Source: Chelatococcus caeni
GTDB lineage: Bacteria; Pseudomonadota; Alphaproteobacteria; Rhizobiales; Beijerinckiaceae
DNA: 64,000 bases
Assembly (NCBI RefSeq): GCF_014196925.1
Contig: NZ_JACIEN010000007.1
Span: 1-64,000, forward strand
Direction: 5' to 3'
Both the position numbers and the translations under genes were made by a program. The notes under the pieces were generated by a model that saw only the letters and a list, made by a program, of their open reading frames with translations, did not search any database and was not told the origin of the DNA. Of this stretch, positions 25,599 to 36,454 are shown in pieces; the stretch's first letter is position 1; each line of letters begins with the position of its first letter.

Positions 25599-26891
25599 TT
25601 ACCGGTTGAGCCTGATGGCGACCGAGCGGGCATGCGCGTCGAGGCCCTCGGCCTCGCCGAGCGCGATCGCCGCCGGCGCGAGCGCCCTGAGGCCCTCCGG
25701 GCCGCAGCGCAGGATCGAGGTGCGCTTCATGAAGTCGAGCACGCCGAGCCCGGACGAGAAGCGGGCCGAGCGGGCCGTGGGCAGGACGTGGTTGGAGCCG
25801 CCGACATAGTCGCCGATGGCCTCCGGCGTGTGGCCGCCGAGGAAGATGGCGCCGGCATTGCGCACCCCGGCCGCCAGGCTGTCGGCATCCTCGGCCATGA
25901 TCTCGAGATGCTCCGGGGCGAAGCGGTCGACGATGGGAAGCGCCTCGGCGAGGTGCCCGACGACGATCACAGCGCCGAAGTCGCGCCAGCTCGCCCCGGC
26001 GATGTCCGCGCGCGGCAGGGTCTTGAGCTGGGCCTCCACCGCTCGCTCGACCGCATCGGCGAGCGCGGCGTCGTCGGTGATCAGCACCGACTGCGCGGCG
26101 GTGTCGTGCTCCGCCTGGGCAAGGAGGTCGGCCGCGATCCAGGCCGGATTGGCGGAGCCGTCGGCAAGCACCAGCACCTCGGACGGACCCGCGATCATGT
26201 CGATGCCGACCGTACCGAAGACGCGGCGCTTGGCGGCCGCCACATAGGCGTTGCCCGGCCCGACGATCTTGGCGACGGGCGCGATGGTCGCCGTGCCGAG
26301 GGCGAGCGCCGCCACGGCCTGCGCGCCGCCGATGCGGTAGACCTCGTCGACGCCGGCAAGATGCGCGGCCGCGAGCACGAGCGGATTGAGCTCGCCCCGC
26401 GGCGACGGCACCGCCATGACGATGCGCGGCACGCCGGCGACCTTGGCCGGCACGGCGTTCATCAATACGGAGGAGGGGTAGCTCGCCGTGCCGCCAGGCA
26501 CATAGAGCCCGACCGCCTCGACGGCCGTCCAGCGCCAGCCGAGGGTGACGCCGAGATCATCCGTGAAGGCAAGGTCCTCGGGGCGCTGGCGCCGATGGAA
26601 CGCCTCGATTCGGGCCTTGGCCGTCTCGAGCGCCGCGAGCGTCTTGGCATCGCACCGGGCAAGCGCCTCCTCGATCTCCGACGGCGCGATGCGCAGCGTC
26701 CCGGACGTCAGCGCGAGACCGTCGAAGCGGCGCGTATAGTCGATGACGGCGGCATCGCCCCGGGCCGCCACGTCGGCGATGATGGCGCGTACGGCCTCGT
26801 CGACGTCCTGCGACACTTCCCGCTTCATGGCGAGCAGGCGCGCGAGGGCCTCCTCGAAACCGGGGGCGCGACTGTCGATCCTCAGCGCCAT
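25599..26891 (-). CDS. hisD: Histidinol dehydrogenase
   Basis: A 430-residue NAD-dependent enzyme that performs the last two steps of histidine synthesis, L-histidinol to L-histidine. Diagnostic segments are GGTASYPSSVLMNAVPAKVAG near residues 130-150, the zinc-site region LLAQAEHDTAAQSVLITD near 255-272 (Gln and His ligands), and FAPEHLEIMAEDA near 320-333 with catalytic Glu/His. Length and spacing are normal. It lies in the operon DUF2948-hisD-UPF0262-phosphatase, with two-base gaps on both sides, apart from other his genes as usual for this order. Confidence 0.96.
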   Translation of the reverse strand: MALRIDSRAPGFEEALARLLAMKREVSQDVDEAVRAIIADVAARGDAAVIDYTRRFDGLALTSGTLRIAPSEIEEALARCDAKTLAALETAKARIEAFHRRQRPEDLAFTDDLGVTLGWRWTAVEAVGLYVPGGTASYPSSVLMNAVPAKVAGVPRIVMAVPSPRGELNPLVLAAAHLAGVDEVYRIGGAQAVAALALGTATIAPVAKIVGPGNAYVAAAKRRVFGTVGIDMIAGPSEVLVLADGSANPAWIAADLLAQAEHDTAAQSVLITDDAALADAVERAVEAQLKTLPRADIAGASWRDFGAVIVVGHLAEALPIVDRFAPEHLEIMAEDADSLAAGVRNAGAIFLGGHTPEAIGDYVGGSNHVLPTARSARFSSGLGVLDFMKRTSILRCGPEGLRALAPAAIALGEAEGLDAHARSVAIRLNR

Positions 26892-26893
26892 CG

Positions 26894-27343
26894 TCAGGCC
26901 TGCCTTTCGTCGTTCTCGTCAAGGGGATGGTGCGGGCGGCTGATCGCCTCCCAGGCCGGGCCGAGGTCCATCAGCTGCGCCTCGATGCACTCGACATCGA
27001 GCGCGATGGCCCCTCCCCCGGAGAAATGCAGCGTCACGGTGCCGCCCGGCGCATCGCGTTCGTCGAAGGTGACGGCCAGGAGGCTGAGCACGGCATCCGA
27101 ATCCCCCGGCGCGACGGCCCGGATGCGGGCGGCCATCACCCGCTCGAAATGCAGGGCCGACAGGCGCCGGCGCGGCGGCTCGCCCGGCATCGCCTGCCAG
27201 TCGTAGCGCCGCAGCTCCAGGGCAAAGCGCCGCTCGCGCGGCAGGTAGACGAGATCGCGTGCGCGCACGACGGCGTCCTGCACATGGGCCGAGAGGACCG
27301 CGAGGTCCTGCCCATCGAGCGCGACGAGCTTCAACGGCTCCAT
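26894..27343 (-). CDS. DUF2948 family protein
   Basis: A 149-residue soluble protein matching DUF2948. It starts EPLKLVALDGQDLAVLSAHV, continues YLPRERRFALELRRYDW, and ends WEAISRPHHPLDE. The function is unknown; it is widespread in alphaproteobacteria directly upstream of hisD, as here (two-base gap). ATG 27343 is chosen because the family begins at this point; in-frame upstream codons, including a GTG six residues earlier, add non-conserved sequence. It is the first gene of the leftward operon, about 225 bases from the divergent gene at 27569. Confidence 0.88.
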   Translation of the reverse strand: MEPLKLVALDGQDLAVLSAHVQDAVVRARDLVYLPRERRFALELRRYDWQAMPGEPPRRRLSALHFERVMAARIRAVAPGDSDAVLSLLAVTFDERDAPGGTVTLHFSGGGAIALDVECIEAQLMDLGPAWEAISRPHHPLDENDERQA

Positions 27344-27568
27344 CTCCAACGGCTCCACGACCGACCGGGTTGCCCCAACTGGCGTCCCGCCCCTGTTGTT
27401 ATCGGCGCCGCCCGCTGCTGACAACCGATCTGCCGGAGAAACCCGGCGGGGGCAGCAGCCGAGGAAACCATTCGCCTTCATGAAGCGTTCAGCTTCCATG
27501 GTGCTATTTGATGAGGACGCGCCGAGACACAAGCGGCCGAAGGCCGCGAGCGGCGCCTGGATGAGACG

Positions 27569-27907
27569 ATGATGACGAGGATCGTTCTGATTGCGCTCGC
27601 CGCCGTCGCGGCGCTGATGCTGATCACCCCACCGCCGGCCTCGGCCCAACCCTACGGCTGGGGCCAACGGCCCTATGAGGACGACTATGACGATTGGCGC
27701 CCGCGGCGCCCGCCGCCGCGCAACTGGCGCGACGACGGCTGGGACCGCGGTGGCTGGGAGCGCCCCCGCCCGCGCGGCGAGCGCTACGGCAGCGTGTGCG
27801 TCACCTCGCGCGGGCAGTGCAATGCCGGCTTCCGCGCGCCGCGTAACACGCCCTGCCGCTGCTTCATTCCCGGCTTCGGCGAAAAGCGCGGCGCCATCGG
27901 CTACTGA
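27569..27907 (+). CDS. Small secreted Arg/Pro/Trp-rich protein
   Basis: A 112-residue exported protein. A clear signal peptide (MMTRIVLIALAAVAALMLIT, cleavage after ASA) precedes an arginine/proline/aspartate/tryptophan-rich region (DDYDDWRPRRPPPRNWRDD). The C-terminal module VCVTSRGQCNAGFRAPRNTP and CRCFIPGFGEKRGAI has four cysteines that probably form two disulfides. The module recurs in small periplasmic proteins of this order, but its function is not known to me. The start may be 27569 or the next ATG at 27572. It interrupts the usual murA-DUF2948-hisD neighbourhood and has its own terminator. Confidence 0.75.
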   Translation: MMTRIVLIALAAVAALMLITPPPASAQPYGWGQRPYEDDYDDWRPRRPPPRNWRDDGWDRGGWERPRPRGERYGSVCVTSRGQCNAGFRAPRNTPCRCFIPGFGEKRGAIGY

Positions 27908-27941
27908 GGGCCGCAAGGCTTATCTGAGGACCGTCGACGAG

Positions 27942-27965
27942 GACCCGGCCCGGTGCCGGGTCTTT
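27942..27965 (+). terminator. Intrinsic terminator after the small secreted protein
   Basis: GACCCGGC (27942-27949), loop CCGGT, GCCGGGTC (27955-27962), followed by TTTGCGTTTT. It faces the end of the convergent murA gene. Confidence 0.85.
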
Positions 27966-27971
27966 GCGTTT

Positions 27972-29261
<1,290 letters not shown>

Positions 29262-29307
29262 GTGTCGTTCCTTGATTGACCGGGGCCCGTGGCGGAGGCG
29301 CCGGCGA

Positions 29308-29478
29308 TCAGTCCTTCGTGTCTGGGCCAGCGCCCGGCGCCGGCTCTTTCGTGCCATGCGGCGCCTCGCCGCGCGGTTCGGCCGCGCGCTCGCGCATCTG
29401 CCGCTTGCGCCGCTTCAGGTTCTCCCGCAGCGCTGCGGCAAGGCGCTCCTTCCTGTCGGGAGGCGGTGCGTGCGACAT
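29308..29478 (-). CDS. Small basic hypothetical protein upstream of murA
   Basis: A 56-residue highly charged protein ([20 protein letters not shown], then [15 protein letters not shown] and a Gly/Pro-rich tail). A short [16 protein letters not shown] helix of this kind is a common small-ORF companion next to murA in Hyphomicrobiales, which supports it being coding. No function is known. ATG 29478 is preferred; an in-frame start at 29562 would add 28 residues. The 46-base gap to murA suggests cotranscription. Confidence 0.6.
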   Translation of the reverse strand: MSHAPPPDRKERLAAALRENLKRRKRQMRERAAEPRGEAPHGTKEPAPGAGPDTKD

Positions 29479-29770
29479 GCTCGTCGAAGACTTGGGTTCC
29501 TCGAAGGTTGATCGATAGCGGGCATCGGCCCCGAGGACAAGCGCCGGTTTCCCCTCCTCCACGCAGGCGATGGTGCAGGGGCCGTCGCAAAGCGCGCGGT
29601 GCGCCGCCGCACTGCGGCGATGCGGCCCATTGTGCAGCCGGACGCACTATGGAACGAGAGCAATATAAACGAACACGCGACGAGAACCGCTTGCCCCGGC
29701 GCGGTTCCGGTTGTTCACTGGACCAGTTCCAAACTTGGTCTGCCCGCCACGGCGGCAGACGGATGCGATC

Positions 29771-30997
29771 ATGGACTACGACAGCTATTTCGACGAAGCG
29801 CTCGGCCTTCTGCACAAGGAGCGCCGCTATCGCGTCTTCATCACCATCGAGCGCGACGCGGAGCGGTTTCCGCGGGCCGTCTGGCACAGCGACGAGGGGC
29901 CGCGGGACGTCGTGGTGTGGTGCACCAACGACTATCTCGGCATGGGTCGCCATCCGCAGGTGATCGACGCCATGGTCACGACGGCGCAGCGCATGGGCGC
30001 CGGCGCCGGCGGCACGCGCAACATCGCCGGCAACAGCGCCCCGATCGTCGGCCTCGAGCGCGCCCTCGCCGAGTTGCACCGCAAGGATGCCGCGCTCGTC
30101 TTCACCTCGGGCTATGTCTCCAACGAGACCGGCATCGCCACCATCGCCAAGCTGCTGCCGGACTGCCTCATCCTCTCGGATGCGCAGAACCACAATTCCA
30201 TGATCGAGGGCGTGCGCCGCTCCGGCGCCGAGAAGGTCATCTTCCGCCACAACGACCTCGAGCATCTCGAGGACCTGCTGCGCCAGGCGGGCAAGACCCG
30301 GCCCAAGCTCATCGTCTTCGAGAGCGTCTATTCGATGGACGGGGACGTCTCCCCGATCCACGCCATCTGCGATCTCGCCGAGCGCTACGGTGCCATGACC
30401 TATATCGACGAGGTGCATGCGGCGGGCCTCTATGGCGCGCGCGGCGCGGGCTATGCCGAGGAGGTGGACGCCCTCCACCGCCTCGACGTGATCGAGGCGA
30501 CGCTCGCCAAGGGCTTCGGCTGCGTCGGCGGCTATATCGCGGCGCGGCGCAACATCATCGACGCGGTGCGCTCGCACGCCCACGGCTTCATCTTCACGAC
30601 GGCCCTGCCGCCGGCGGTGGCCGCGGCAGCGACCGCCTCGGTGCGGCACCTGATGGAGAGCGGCGAGGAGCGCCAGCGCCACCGCCGGCAGGTGGCCCTG
30701 ACCAAGGCCGCGCTCGCGGCTGCCGGTCTCCCGGTCAAGGCCGGGCCGACGCATATCGTGCCGGTGATGGTGGGCGACCCCGAGCGCGCCAAGCAGGCGA
30801 GCGACATGCTGCTTGCCGAGCACGGCATCTATGTGCAGCCCATCAACTATCCGACGGTGGCTCGCGGCACCGAGCGCCTGCGCGTCACGCCGACGCCCTT
30901 CCACGACGCGGCCATGATCGAGCATCTCACCGATTCGCTCGTCGCCGTGTGGAAGGTGCTGAAGCTGCCCTTCGTCGACCGCGCAGCGGCCGCCTGA
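29771..30997 (+). CDS. hemA: 5-aminolevulinate synthase
   Basis: A 408-residue PLP enzyme that condenses glycine and succinyl-CoA to 5-aminolevulinate, the C4 entry into haem synthesis typical of alphaproteobacteria. It starts [20 protein letters not shown]. The glycine-rich [12 protein letters not shown] and [20 protein letters not shown] segments are conserved, and the PLP-binding lysine is Lys247 in [15 protein letters not shown]. No haem-regulatory CP motif is seen. The 292-base gap to the leftward small gene contains its promoter; no ICE motif was found there. Proximity to bfr, bfd and mbfA makes a local iron-haem cluster. Confidence 0.96.
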   Translation: MDYDSYFDEALGLLHKERRYRVFITIERDAERFPRAVWHSDEGPRDVVVWCTNDYLGMGRHPQVIDAMVTTAQRMGAGAGGTRNIAGNSAPIVGLERALAELHRKDAALVFTSGYVSNETGIATIAKLLPDCLILSDAQNHNSMIEGVRRSGAEKVIFRHNDLEHLEDLLRQAGKTRPKLIVFESVYSMDGDVSPIHAICDLAERYGAMTYIDEVHAAGLYGARGAGYAEEVDALHRLDVIEATLAKGFGCVGGYIAARRNIIDAVRSHAHGFIFTTALPPAVAAAATASVRHLMESGEERQRHRRQVALTKAALAAAGLPVKAGPTHIVPVMVGDPERAKQASDMLLAEHGIYVQPINYPTVARGTERLRVTPTPFHDAAMIEHLTDSLVAVWKVLKLPFVDRAAAA

Positions 30998-31119
30998 CGG
31001 CCGGCCGCAGGCGACGATCCACAGGCTGTCGGCCCGGACGAAAATGCCGCGCCGACCCGGCTTGCGCCGACGCCCCCCTTGTGGCAGTGTCCGCGCGCTT
31101 TCGCCCCCTTAGGGGCCTC

Positions 31120-31194
<75 letters not shown>

Positions 31195-31242
31195 GATCCT
31201 GACGCAGCCCCTTTCGACGCTCTGCCGCCTTTCGGCGGGACG

Positions 31243-32226
31243 TCAGGCGTTGCCGATCAGGACGCCCGCGGCGAAGACGAGGCTGCCGCCGAGCACAACC
31301 TGGAAGGCCGCGCGCAGGAACGGGGTCTCCATGTAGCGGTTCTGGATGAAGGCGATGGCCCACAGCTCGACGAAGACCACGGCCACGGCGATCATCGTCG
31401 CCGTCCAGAACGATGGAATGAGATAGGGCAAGGCATGACCGAGCCCGCCGATGGCGGTCATGATGCCTGACGCGAGCCCGCGCTTGACGGGTGAGCCGCG
31501 GCCCGAGAGCTTGCCGTCGTCGTGGGCTGCCTCGGTGAAGCCCATGGAGATGCCGGCGCCGACAGAGGCCGAGAGGCCGACGAGGAAGGTCTGCCAGGTG
31601 TCCTGAGTGGCGAAGGCGGCGGCGAAAATCGGCGCCAGTGTCGAGACGGAGCCGTCCATCAGCCCGGCGAGGCCCGGCTGGACGAAGGTCAGGATGAACT
31701 GGCGGCGCTCGCTCTGCCGCTCCTCCTCCTGAACGCTTTCCGGTGCGTGGGCGAGGCCGAGCCGCCTGGCGAGGCTTTCGTGAACCTGCTCGGCCGCCGC
31801 CAGATCGCCGAGCAGCTTGCGGGTCGAGGCGTCGCCGGCGCGCTTGGCTGCCTCCACGTAAAAGCGGTGCGCCTGCGCCTCCATCTCCTCCGCCTGCTGG
31901 CGCACCTTGTCGATGCCGAGGGGGCGCACCAGCCAGTCCGGCTTGCGCTCGTAATAGCCCCTCACATGCTCGCGGCGCAGCAGCGGGATGCGATCGCCGA
32001 ACCGGGTCCGGTAGAGATCGATGAGCGCCTGCCGGTGCCGGTCCTCCTCCCGCGCCATCTCCTCGAAGACCTTGGCCGACTGGGGAAAGGCCTCGCGCAG
32101 CCCGTCCGCATAGGCAAGATAGATACGCCCGTCGTCCTCCTCCGAGGAGATGGCGAGCGCCAGGATTTCCTGTTCGGAAAGCGAATCGAAGGAGCGGCGC
32201 CCGAAGCCGAAAACCCTGGAAAGCAT
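31243..32226 (-). CDS. mbfA: Membrane-bound ferritin MbfA
   Basis: A 327-residue protein fusing an N-terminal ferritin-like erythrin domain with a C-terminal VIT1/CCC1-type iron exporter. Residues 1-170 carry di-iron glutamate/histidine motifs: SSEEDDGRIYLAYADGLREA, EEMAREEDRHRQALIDLY and EEMEAQAHRFYVEAAKR. About five membrane segments fill 185-327 (QPGLAGLMDGSVSTLAPIFA ... VGAGISMGFTEAAHDDG). MbfA exports iron at the inner membrane and protects against iron and peroxide stress, and is Irr-repressed in rhizobia. The candidate ICE 17 bases upstream agrees. Confidence 0.94.
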   Translation of the reverse strand: MLSRVFGFGRRSFDSLSEQEILALAISSEEDDGRIYLAYADGLREAFPQSAKVFEEMAREEDRHRQALIDLYRTRFGDRIPLLRREHVRGYYERKPDWLVRPLGIDKVRQQAEEMEAQAHRFYVEAAKRAGDASTRKLLGDLAAAEQVHESLARRLGLAHAPESVQEEERQSERRQFILTFVQPGLAGLMDGSVSTLAPIFAAAFATQDTWQTFLVGLSASVGAGISMGFTEAAHDDGKLSGRGSPVKRGLASGIMTAIGGLGHALPYLIPSFWTATMIAVAVVFVELWAIAFIQNRYMETPFLRAAFQVVLGGSLVFAAGVLIGNA

Positions 32227-32242
32227 CGATGATCGCCCCTAA

Positions 32243-32261
32243 GATTGGAATTCTTCTAATC
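32243..32261. promoter_or_regulatory. Candidate Irr iron control element upstream of mbfA
   Basis: GATTGGAA-TTC-TTCTAATC is a 19-bp palindrome with one wobble mismatch and contains the ICE core rGAA-N3-TTCy. It lies 17 bases before the mbfA start, in the position expected for a repressor. Confidence 0.75.
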
Positions 32262-32773
32262 TATTGTGCAGCGCCGCAGAAGGCAACGGGCTCGTCTGTA
32301 TCGCCAAGGGCGGCGGGACGCCGCAGAAGGATAGCTGTCATCGGCACCGGACCTCGGGGCAGGCGCAGGCGCGAAGGAAGCATGCGCCCGCGGCTGAAGG
32401 CGCAGAGGAGCAACCGGCTCGCGGCCATACGCCCGCCGACATTGCCGCAGTCGCTGCCGGCCGGCAGCGCCGGCAACGGCCCAGCGTATTCGCACCATCT
32501 GTTCTGATGATGGATCGGCCCCATAACCACGCGCGATAATGAAAATCTTAATATAATTTAAGACGTATAAGATATGGGCGCGATATGCATGCAAAACGCA
32601 TGTGCAAGCGATTCCCATGTCAATCCCCGCCGCATAAATTCAGAACCAGCGATCCGGGGCCGCCGCAAAGACCGGCAGGCCCCGCAGCCATCGCAGGCCA
32701 TCGGAACCAATCATCGGACAACCATTTTCGTCTGGCGGCTGACCTTATTTCTTTCATTTACCGGAGAATTGAT
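32262..32773. other. Intergenic region between mbfA and the RTX gene
   Basis: A 512-base gap with no credible gene. The first half is GC-rich and featureless; from about 32520 the DNA turns AT-rich (TTAATATAATTTAAG around 32548-32562, with TATAAT at 32552-32557 a possible -10) and leads into the RTX gene. An in-frame extension of the RTX protein covers part of this segment but lacks a ribosome-binding site and RTX-like sequence, so it is treated as leader. Confidence 0.5.
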
Positions 32774-35700
32774 ATGGCAAATGATGGCGACGACCTCGTC
32801 GAGGTCGCGGTGAATCAGGCTGGCTACGAAGACACGCCGGGCGATGGCGACGCGCCCCCGGCATCGAGCAGCCCCGACGACGGGCATGTCCATGCCCTGA
32901 GCTCGGCCATCCCCGGCCTCGTATTCCATGGCGGTGAAGGCGACGACAGCCTGGACGGGACGGACGGCGACGATATCCTCTATGGCCACGGCGGCAACGA
33001 CACGCTCAACGGCGGCGCCGGCGACGATACCCTCGACGGCGGCGCGGGGGCCAACGAGCTGACGGGCGGCGCGGGGAACGATACGTTCGTCTTCGATCCG
33101 CTGTCGGGCTCCGTCGAGATCAAGGACATTTCCTATGAGGCGGGCAATTACGACAGGGTCAACATCCAGGCGCCCGTGCTGAGCTACAATCACCTGAAGG
33201 CGCTCGCGGTCAATTATTGGGATCCCACAGGCTGGACATCAACCACGATTCACATCGGCGAAGGCCTGAGTTTCTACCATAAGTACATCGAGCACATTGC
33301 CCCGGAGGTGTTCGGCTTCTCGTCGGAAGGACGCCCCGGCTCGGTCTACCTGCGGGGCGGCACAGGGGACGAGATCCTGAGCGGCGGCGACGGCGATGAC
33401 GTGCTGGTCGGCCATCATGGCACCGATACCCTCGTCGGCGGAGACGGACGCGACGTCTTCCTCAATCGCGGCGGCCACATCGTCATCGAGGATTTCACGG
33501 CCGAGGACTATCTCGACCTGCGCTACTGGGGGTACACCACCTTCGACGCGTTGATGGCGACTGCCACGGAGCAGAACGGCGACGTGCTCTTCACCATCGA
33601 TGAAATGACGGTGCTGGTGAAGAACTTCACCAAAGCCCAGTTCACACCCGAGATGCTGCTGGTCAACGTCGCCGGCTCGGGCACCGGAACTGCCGGAGAC
33701 GACACCATGACCGGCGGAACCGGCGACGACACGATCGACGGCGGTGACGGCAACGACAGCATCGACGGCGGGGGCGGCCACGACACGCTCTGGGGCGGGG
33801 CCGGCAACGACACGCTCAATGGCGGCGACGGCAACGATCTGCTGCTCGGCGGAGAGGGAGACGATGTCCTCAACGGCGGGAACGGCGACGACACGCTCGA
33901 TGGCGGCGGAGGATACAACCAGCTGACCGGCGGCGCCGGGAACGATACGTTTGTCTTCGATCCTCGGGCCGGCGGCGCCGATATCAGGGACCTGTCCTAC
34001 GAGGCAGGGAATTACGATAGATTAGATATAAAAGCAAATATAACGAGCTATAATCATCTTCTTGCCCTCTCACAGCACTGGGCAGACCATACCGGCTGGC
34101 ACGCCACCAGCATTTATATTGGATCCGGCATCAGCTTGTATCGAGTCAATATCAATGATATCGCTCCCGAAGCATTCGGCTTCTCGCCGATACAAAACTC
34201 CGAAGAGGTTTTCCTCGTCGGCGGCACGGATGATGAAATATTGACCGGCGGCGCCGGCAACGATGTGCTTGCTGGCAGCGGTGGCACCGATACCCTGATC
34301 GGCGGGGCAGGCCGTGACGTGTTCCTCAATCTCGGGCAGTGGCATGGCGGATCTCCTCCCACCAATAGCGGCAGCCACGTCGTCATCGAGGATTTCACGG
34401 CCGAAGACTATCTCGACCTCCGGAACTGGGGCTACACCACCTTCGACGCGCTGATGGCGATCGCCACCGAGCAGAACGGCGACGTGCTCTTCACCATCAA
34501 CGAGAACACGACGGTGCTGGTGAAGAACTTCACCAAGGCCCAGTTCACGCCCGAGATGCTGCTGGTCAACATCGCCGGCTCGGGCACCGGAACTGCCGGA
34601 GACGACACCATGACCGGCGGCACCGGTGACGACACCATCCACGGCGGTGACGGCAACGACAGCATCGACGGCGGGGGCGGCCATGACACGCTCTGGGGCG
34701 GGGCCGGCAACGACACGCTCAACGGCGGCGACTTCAACGACAGCCTTGATGGCGGCGACGGCAACGACAGCCTCTCCGGCGACCAGGGCGACGACACGCT
34801 CTCCGGAGGCCAGGGCGACGACACGCTCACCGGCGGGACGGGCAACGACCGGTTCATCTATAGCTCCGGCGCGGACACGATCACCGACTTCTCGCGCGTG
34901 GCGGGCAACCGCGACGTCATCGATCTCTCGGCAACCGGCCTCACCACCTTCGCCGACATCATGGCCACCGCCCAGCAGGTGGGCAGCGACACCGTCTTCA
35001 CCTTCGGCCCCGGACGGACCCTGACCGTCAGGAACACCACCGTCGATGCCTTCGTGCCGGGCGACTTCGACCTCGCCAATGCCGTCATCGGCACGCCCGA
35101 GAACGACCTTCTCGTCGGCACGCCCTATGAGGATCATTTGAGCGGTGGGGCCGGCAACGACACCATCCTCGGCGATGACGGCAACGACACCATCTTCGGC
35201 AGTATCGGCAATGAGATCATCTACGGCGGCGGGGGCGACGACCTCATCTCGTCGGAGGAAGATGACGATCAGGTCTACGGTGAGGCCGGCAACGACACCA
35301 TCCACGGCGGCAGCGGCAACGACACCCTCGACGGCGGCGACGGCGACGACTGGCTCGACGGTGGAGATGGCGACGACAGCCTCATCGGCGGGGCCGGCAG
35401 GGATACGCTCCTCGGCGGCGAAGGCAACGATCATGTAGCGGCCGGTGACGGCGACGACCTCGTCTTCGGCGAAGCGGGCAACGACACCCTGCTCGGTGAA
35501 GGTGGCAATGACACCATGGACGGCCACGACGGCGATGACTTCCTCTCCGGCGGTGACGGCAACGACGAGCTCTACGGCAGCGCCGGCAACGACACGCTCG
35601 AGGGCGGCAATGGCGACGACACGCTGATCGGTGGCGCCGGGGACGACGTGCTCGCCGGCGGGGCGGGCGACGACTGGCTGTTCGGCGGAGCCGGGCACGA

Positions 35701-35929
35701 CACCTTCGTCTTCCGGCCGGACGAGGGCCTCAGCCGGGTCATGGACTTCAACGTGGGCGGCGAGATCGACTCCGTGAGCCTGCAGGGATTCGGCTTCACG
35801 AGTGCGGCCGAAGCCGCCTCCTTCTTCGCCGACACGGACGGTGGGGTCTATTTCGACCACAACGGCACGCAGATCGCCATCTTCGGCATCGACAAGGCAA
35901 CGCTCGAGAGCAGCCTGCTCGTCGCCTGA
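32774..35929 (+). CDS. Calcium-binding RTX repeat protein, probable type I secretion substrate
   Basis: A 1051-residue acidic protein without a Sec signal. It holds roughly fifty glycine-aspartate nonapeptides of the GGxGxDxLx type (for example GGAGNDTLNGGDGNDLLLGG) arranged in six blocks; each block folds into a calcium-bound parallel beta-roll. Between blocks lie two related non-RTX modules of about 100 residues (YDRVNIQAPVLSYNHLKALA versus YDRLDIKANITSYNHLLALS). Shorter modules, VIEDFTAEDYLDLR...FTKAQFTPEMLLVN, occur twice. The C-terminus (GTQIAIFGIDKATLESSLLV) fits an uncleaved type I secretion signal. No catalytic domain is recognised, so an adhesin, S-layer or matrix role is possible. 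No secretion ABC genes are in the window. ATG 32774 follows CCGGAG. Confidence 0.88.
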   Translation: MANDGDDLVEVAVNQAGYEDTPGDGDAPPASSSPDDGHVHALSSAIPGLVFHGGEGDDSLDGTDGDDILYGHGGNDTLNGGAGDDTLDGGAGANELTGGAGNDTFVFDPLSGSVEIKDISYEAGNYDRVNIQAPVLSYNHLKALAVNYWDPTGWTSTTIHIGEGLSFYHKYIEHIAPEVFGFSSEGRPGSVYLRGGTGDEILSGGDGDDVLVGHHGTDTLVGGDGRDVFLNRGGHIVIEDFTAEDYLDLRYWGYTTFDALMATATEQNGDVLFTIDEMTVLVKNFTKAQFTPEMLLVNVAGSGTGTAGDDTMTGGTGDDTIDGGDGNDSIDGGGGHDTLWGGAGNDTLNGGDGNDLLLGGEGDDVLNGGNGDDTLDGGGGYNQLTGGAGNDTFVFDPRAGGADIRDLSYEAGNYDRLDIKANITSYNHLLALSQHWADHTGWHATSIYIGSGISLYRVNINDIAPEAFGFSPIQNSEEVFLVGGTDDEILTGGAGNDVLAGSGGTDTLIGGAGRDVFLNLGQWHGGSPPTNSGSHVVIEDFTAEDYLDLRNWGYTTFDALMAIATEQNGDVLFTINENTTVLVKNFTKAQFTPEMLLVNIAGSGTGTAGDDTMTGGTGDDTIHGGDGNDSIDGGGGHDTLWGGAGNDTLNGGDFNDSLDGGDGNDSLSGDQGDDTLSGGQGDDTLTGGTGNDRFIYSSGADTITDFSRVAGNRDVIDLSATGLTTFADIMATAQQVGSDTVFTFGPGRTLTVRNTTVDAFVPGDFDLANAVIGTPENDLLVGTPYEDHLSGGAGNDTILGDDGNDTIFGSIGNEIIYGGGGDDLISSEEDDDQVYGEAGNDTIHGGSGNDTLDGGDGDDWLDGGDGDDSLIGGAGRDTLLGGEGNDHVAAGDGDDLVFGEAGNDTLLGEGGNDTMDGHDGDDFLSGGDGNDELYGSAGNDTLEGGNGDDTLIGGAGDDVLAGGAGDDWLFGGAGHDTFVFRPDEGLSRVMDFNVGGEIDSVSLQGFGFTSAAEAASFFADTDGGVYFDHNGTQIAIFGIDKATLESSLLVA

Positions 35930-35948
35930 CCTGCGAGGCACGACGATA

Positions 35949-35985
35949 GCGATGAGGCCGGCGGCCGTGCCGCCGGCCTCATCGC
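35949..35985 (+). terminator. 17-bp perfect hairpin after the RTX gene
   Basis: GCGATGAGGCCGGCGGC (35949-35965) and its exact complement at 35969-35985 enclose only CGT. The stem is very stable and lies 20 bases after the RTX stop. There is no T tract, so it is either a strong processive block or an mRNA-stabilising 3-prime hairpin. Confidence 0.65.
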
Positions 35986-36440
35986 CCTGTCTGCGGCATC
36001 GGCTCGGTGCTCCTGCCCGAGGAAGCGGGCGGCCGATGCCTTCAGGCAAGGTTCATCTGATACGCGTGAAGATCGATCGCCACTTTGATGCGGAACGCAG
36101 GGGTGGCGCGGCAACTGCGATCAGGGGGGATCGCATCATGAGGCAGGAAGCTCATACCGATCAGGCATGCTCCGCCGTCTCGCGGCGGCACGGAACGCAC
36201 GCCGGTGCGCGTGGCCGAATGCGACGGCTCAAGGCCCGGGCAAGCGCCCGCCGGCCATGAACGGTGCAGAAAGGCCGGCATTGTCCGGCCGGACGATCGA
36301 CCGCTGGCGCCTAGGCTTTTCCGCGGTCACACCACCTCTCGTACGGCTCGCCCCCGCGCAGCGGGAAACGGGCGCCGGGATCCTTCGCTTGCGAGGGACG
36401 ACACCGGCACCGGGCGAACAGCGCCGGCGTCCGACGTAGC
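35986..36440. other. Intergenic region, no gene seen
   Basis: About 455 bases between the RTX hairpin and the small rightward gene. Short open frames here on both strands lack ribosome-binding sites and have shadow-like composition. No repeat or operator was recognised. Confidence 0.4.
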
Positions 36441-36454
36441 AAGGAGTGCAGCTC

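Noticed and set aside
29721-29740. GACCA-N10-TGGTC inverted repeat upstream of hemA, considered as an iron box or other operator
   Set aside because: The arms are only five bases and the core does not match the ICE pattern; chance occurrence is likely.
32585-32773. N-terminal extension of the RTX protein starting at 32585
   Set aside because: The extension is basic and unlike RTX proteins, lies in an AT-rich promoter-like stretch, and has no ribosome-binding site, whereas ATG 32774 has one.
34070-36049. Long minus-strand frame opposite the RTX gene with repeats of VVAVAAVE type
   Set aside because: The repeats are the reverse reading of the glycine-aspartate nonapeptide DNA, not an independent gene.
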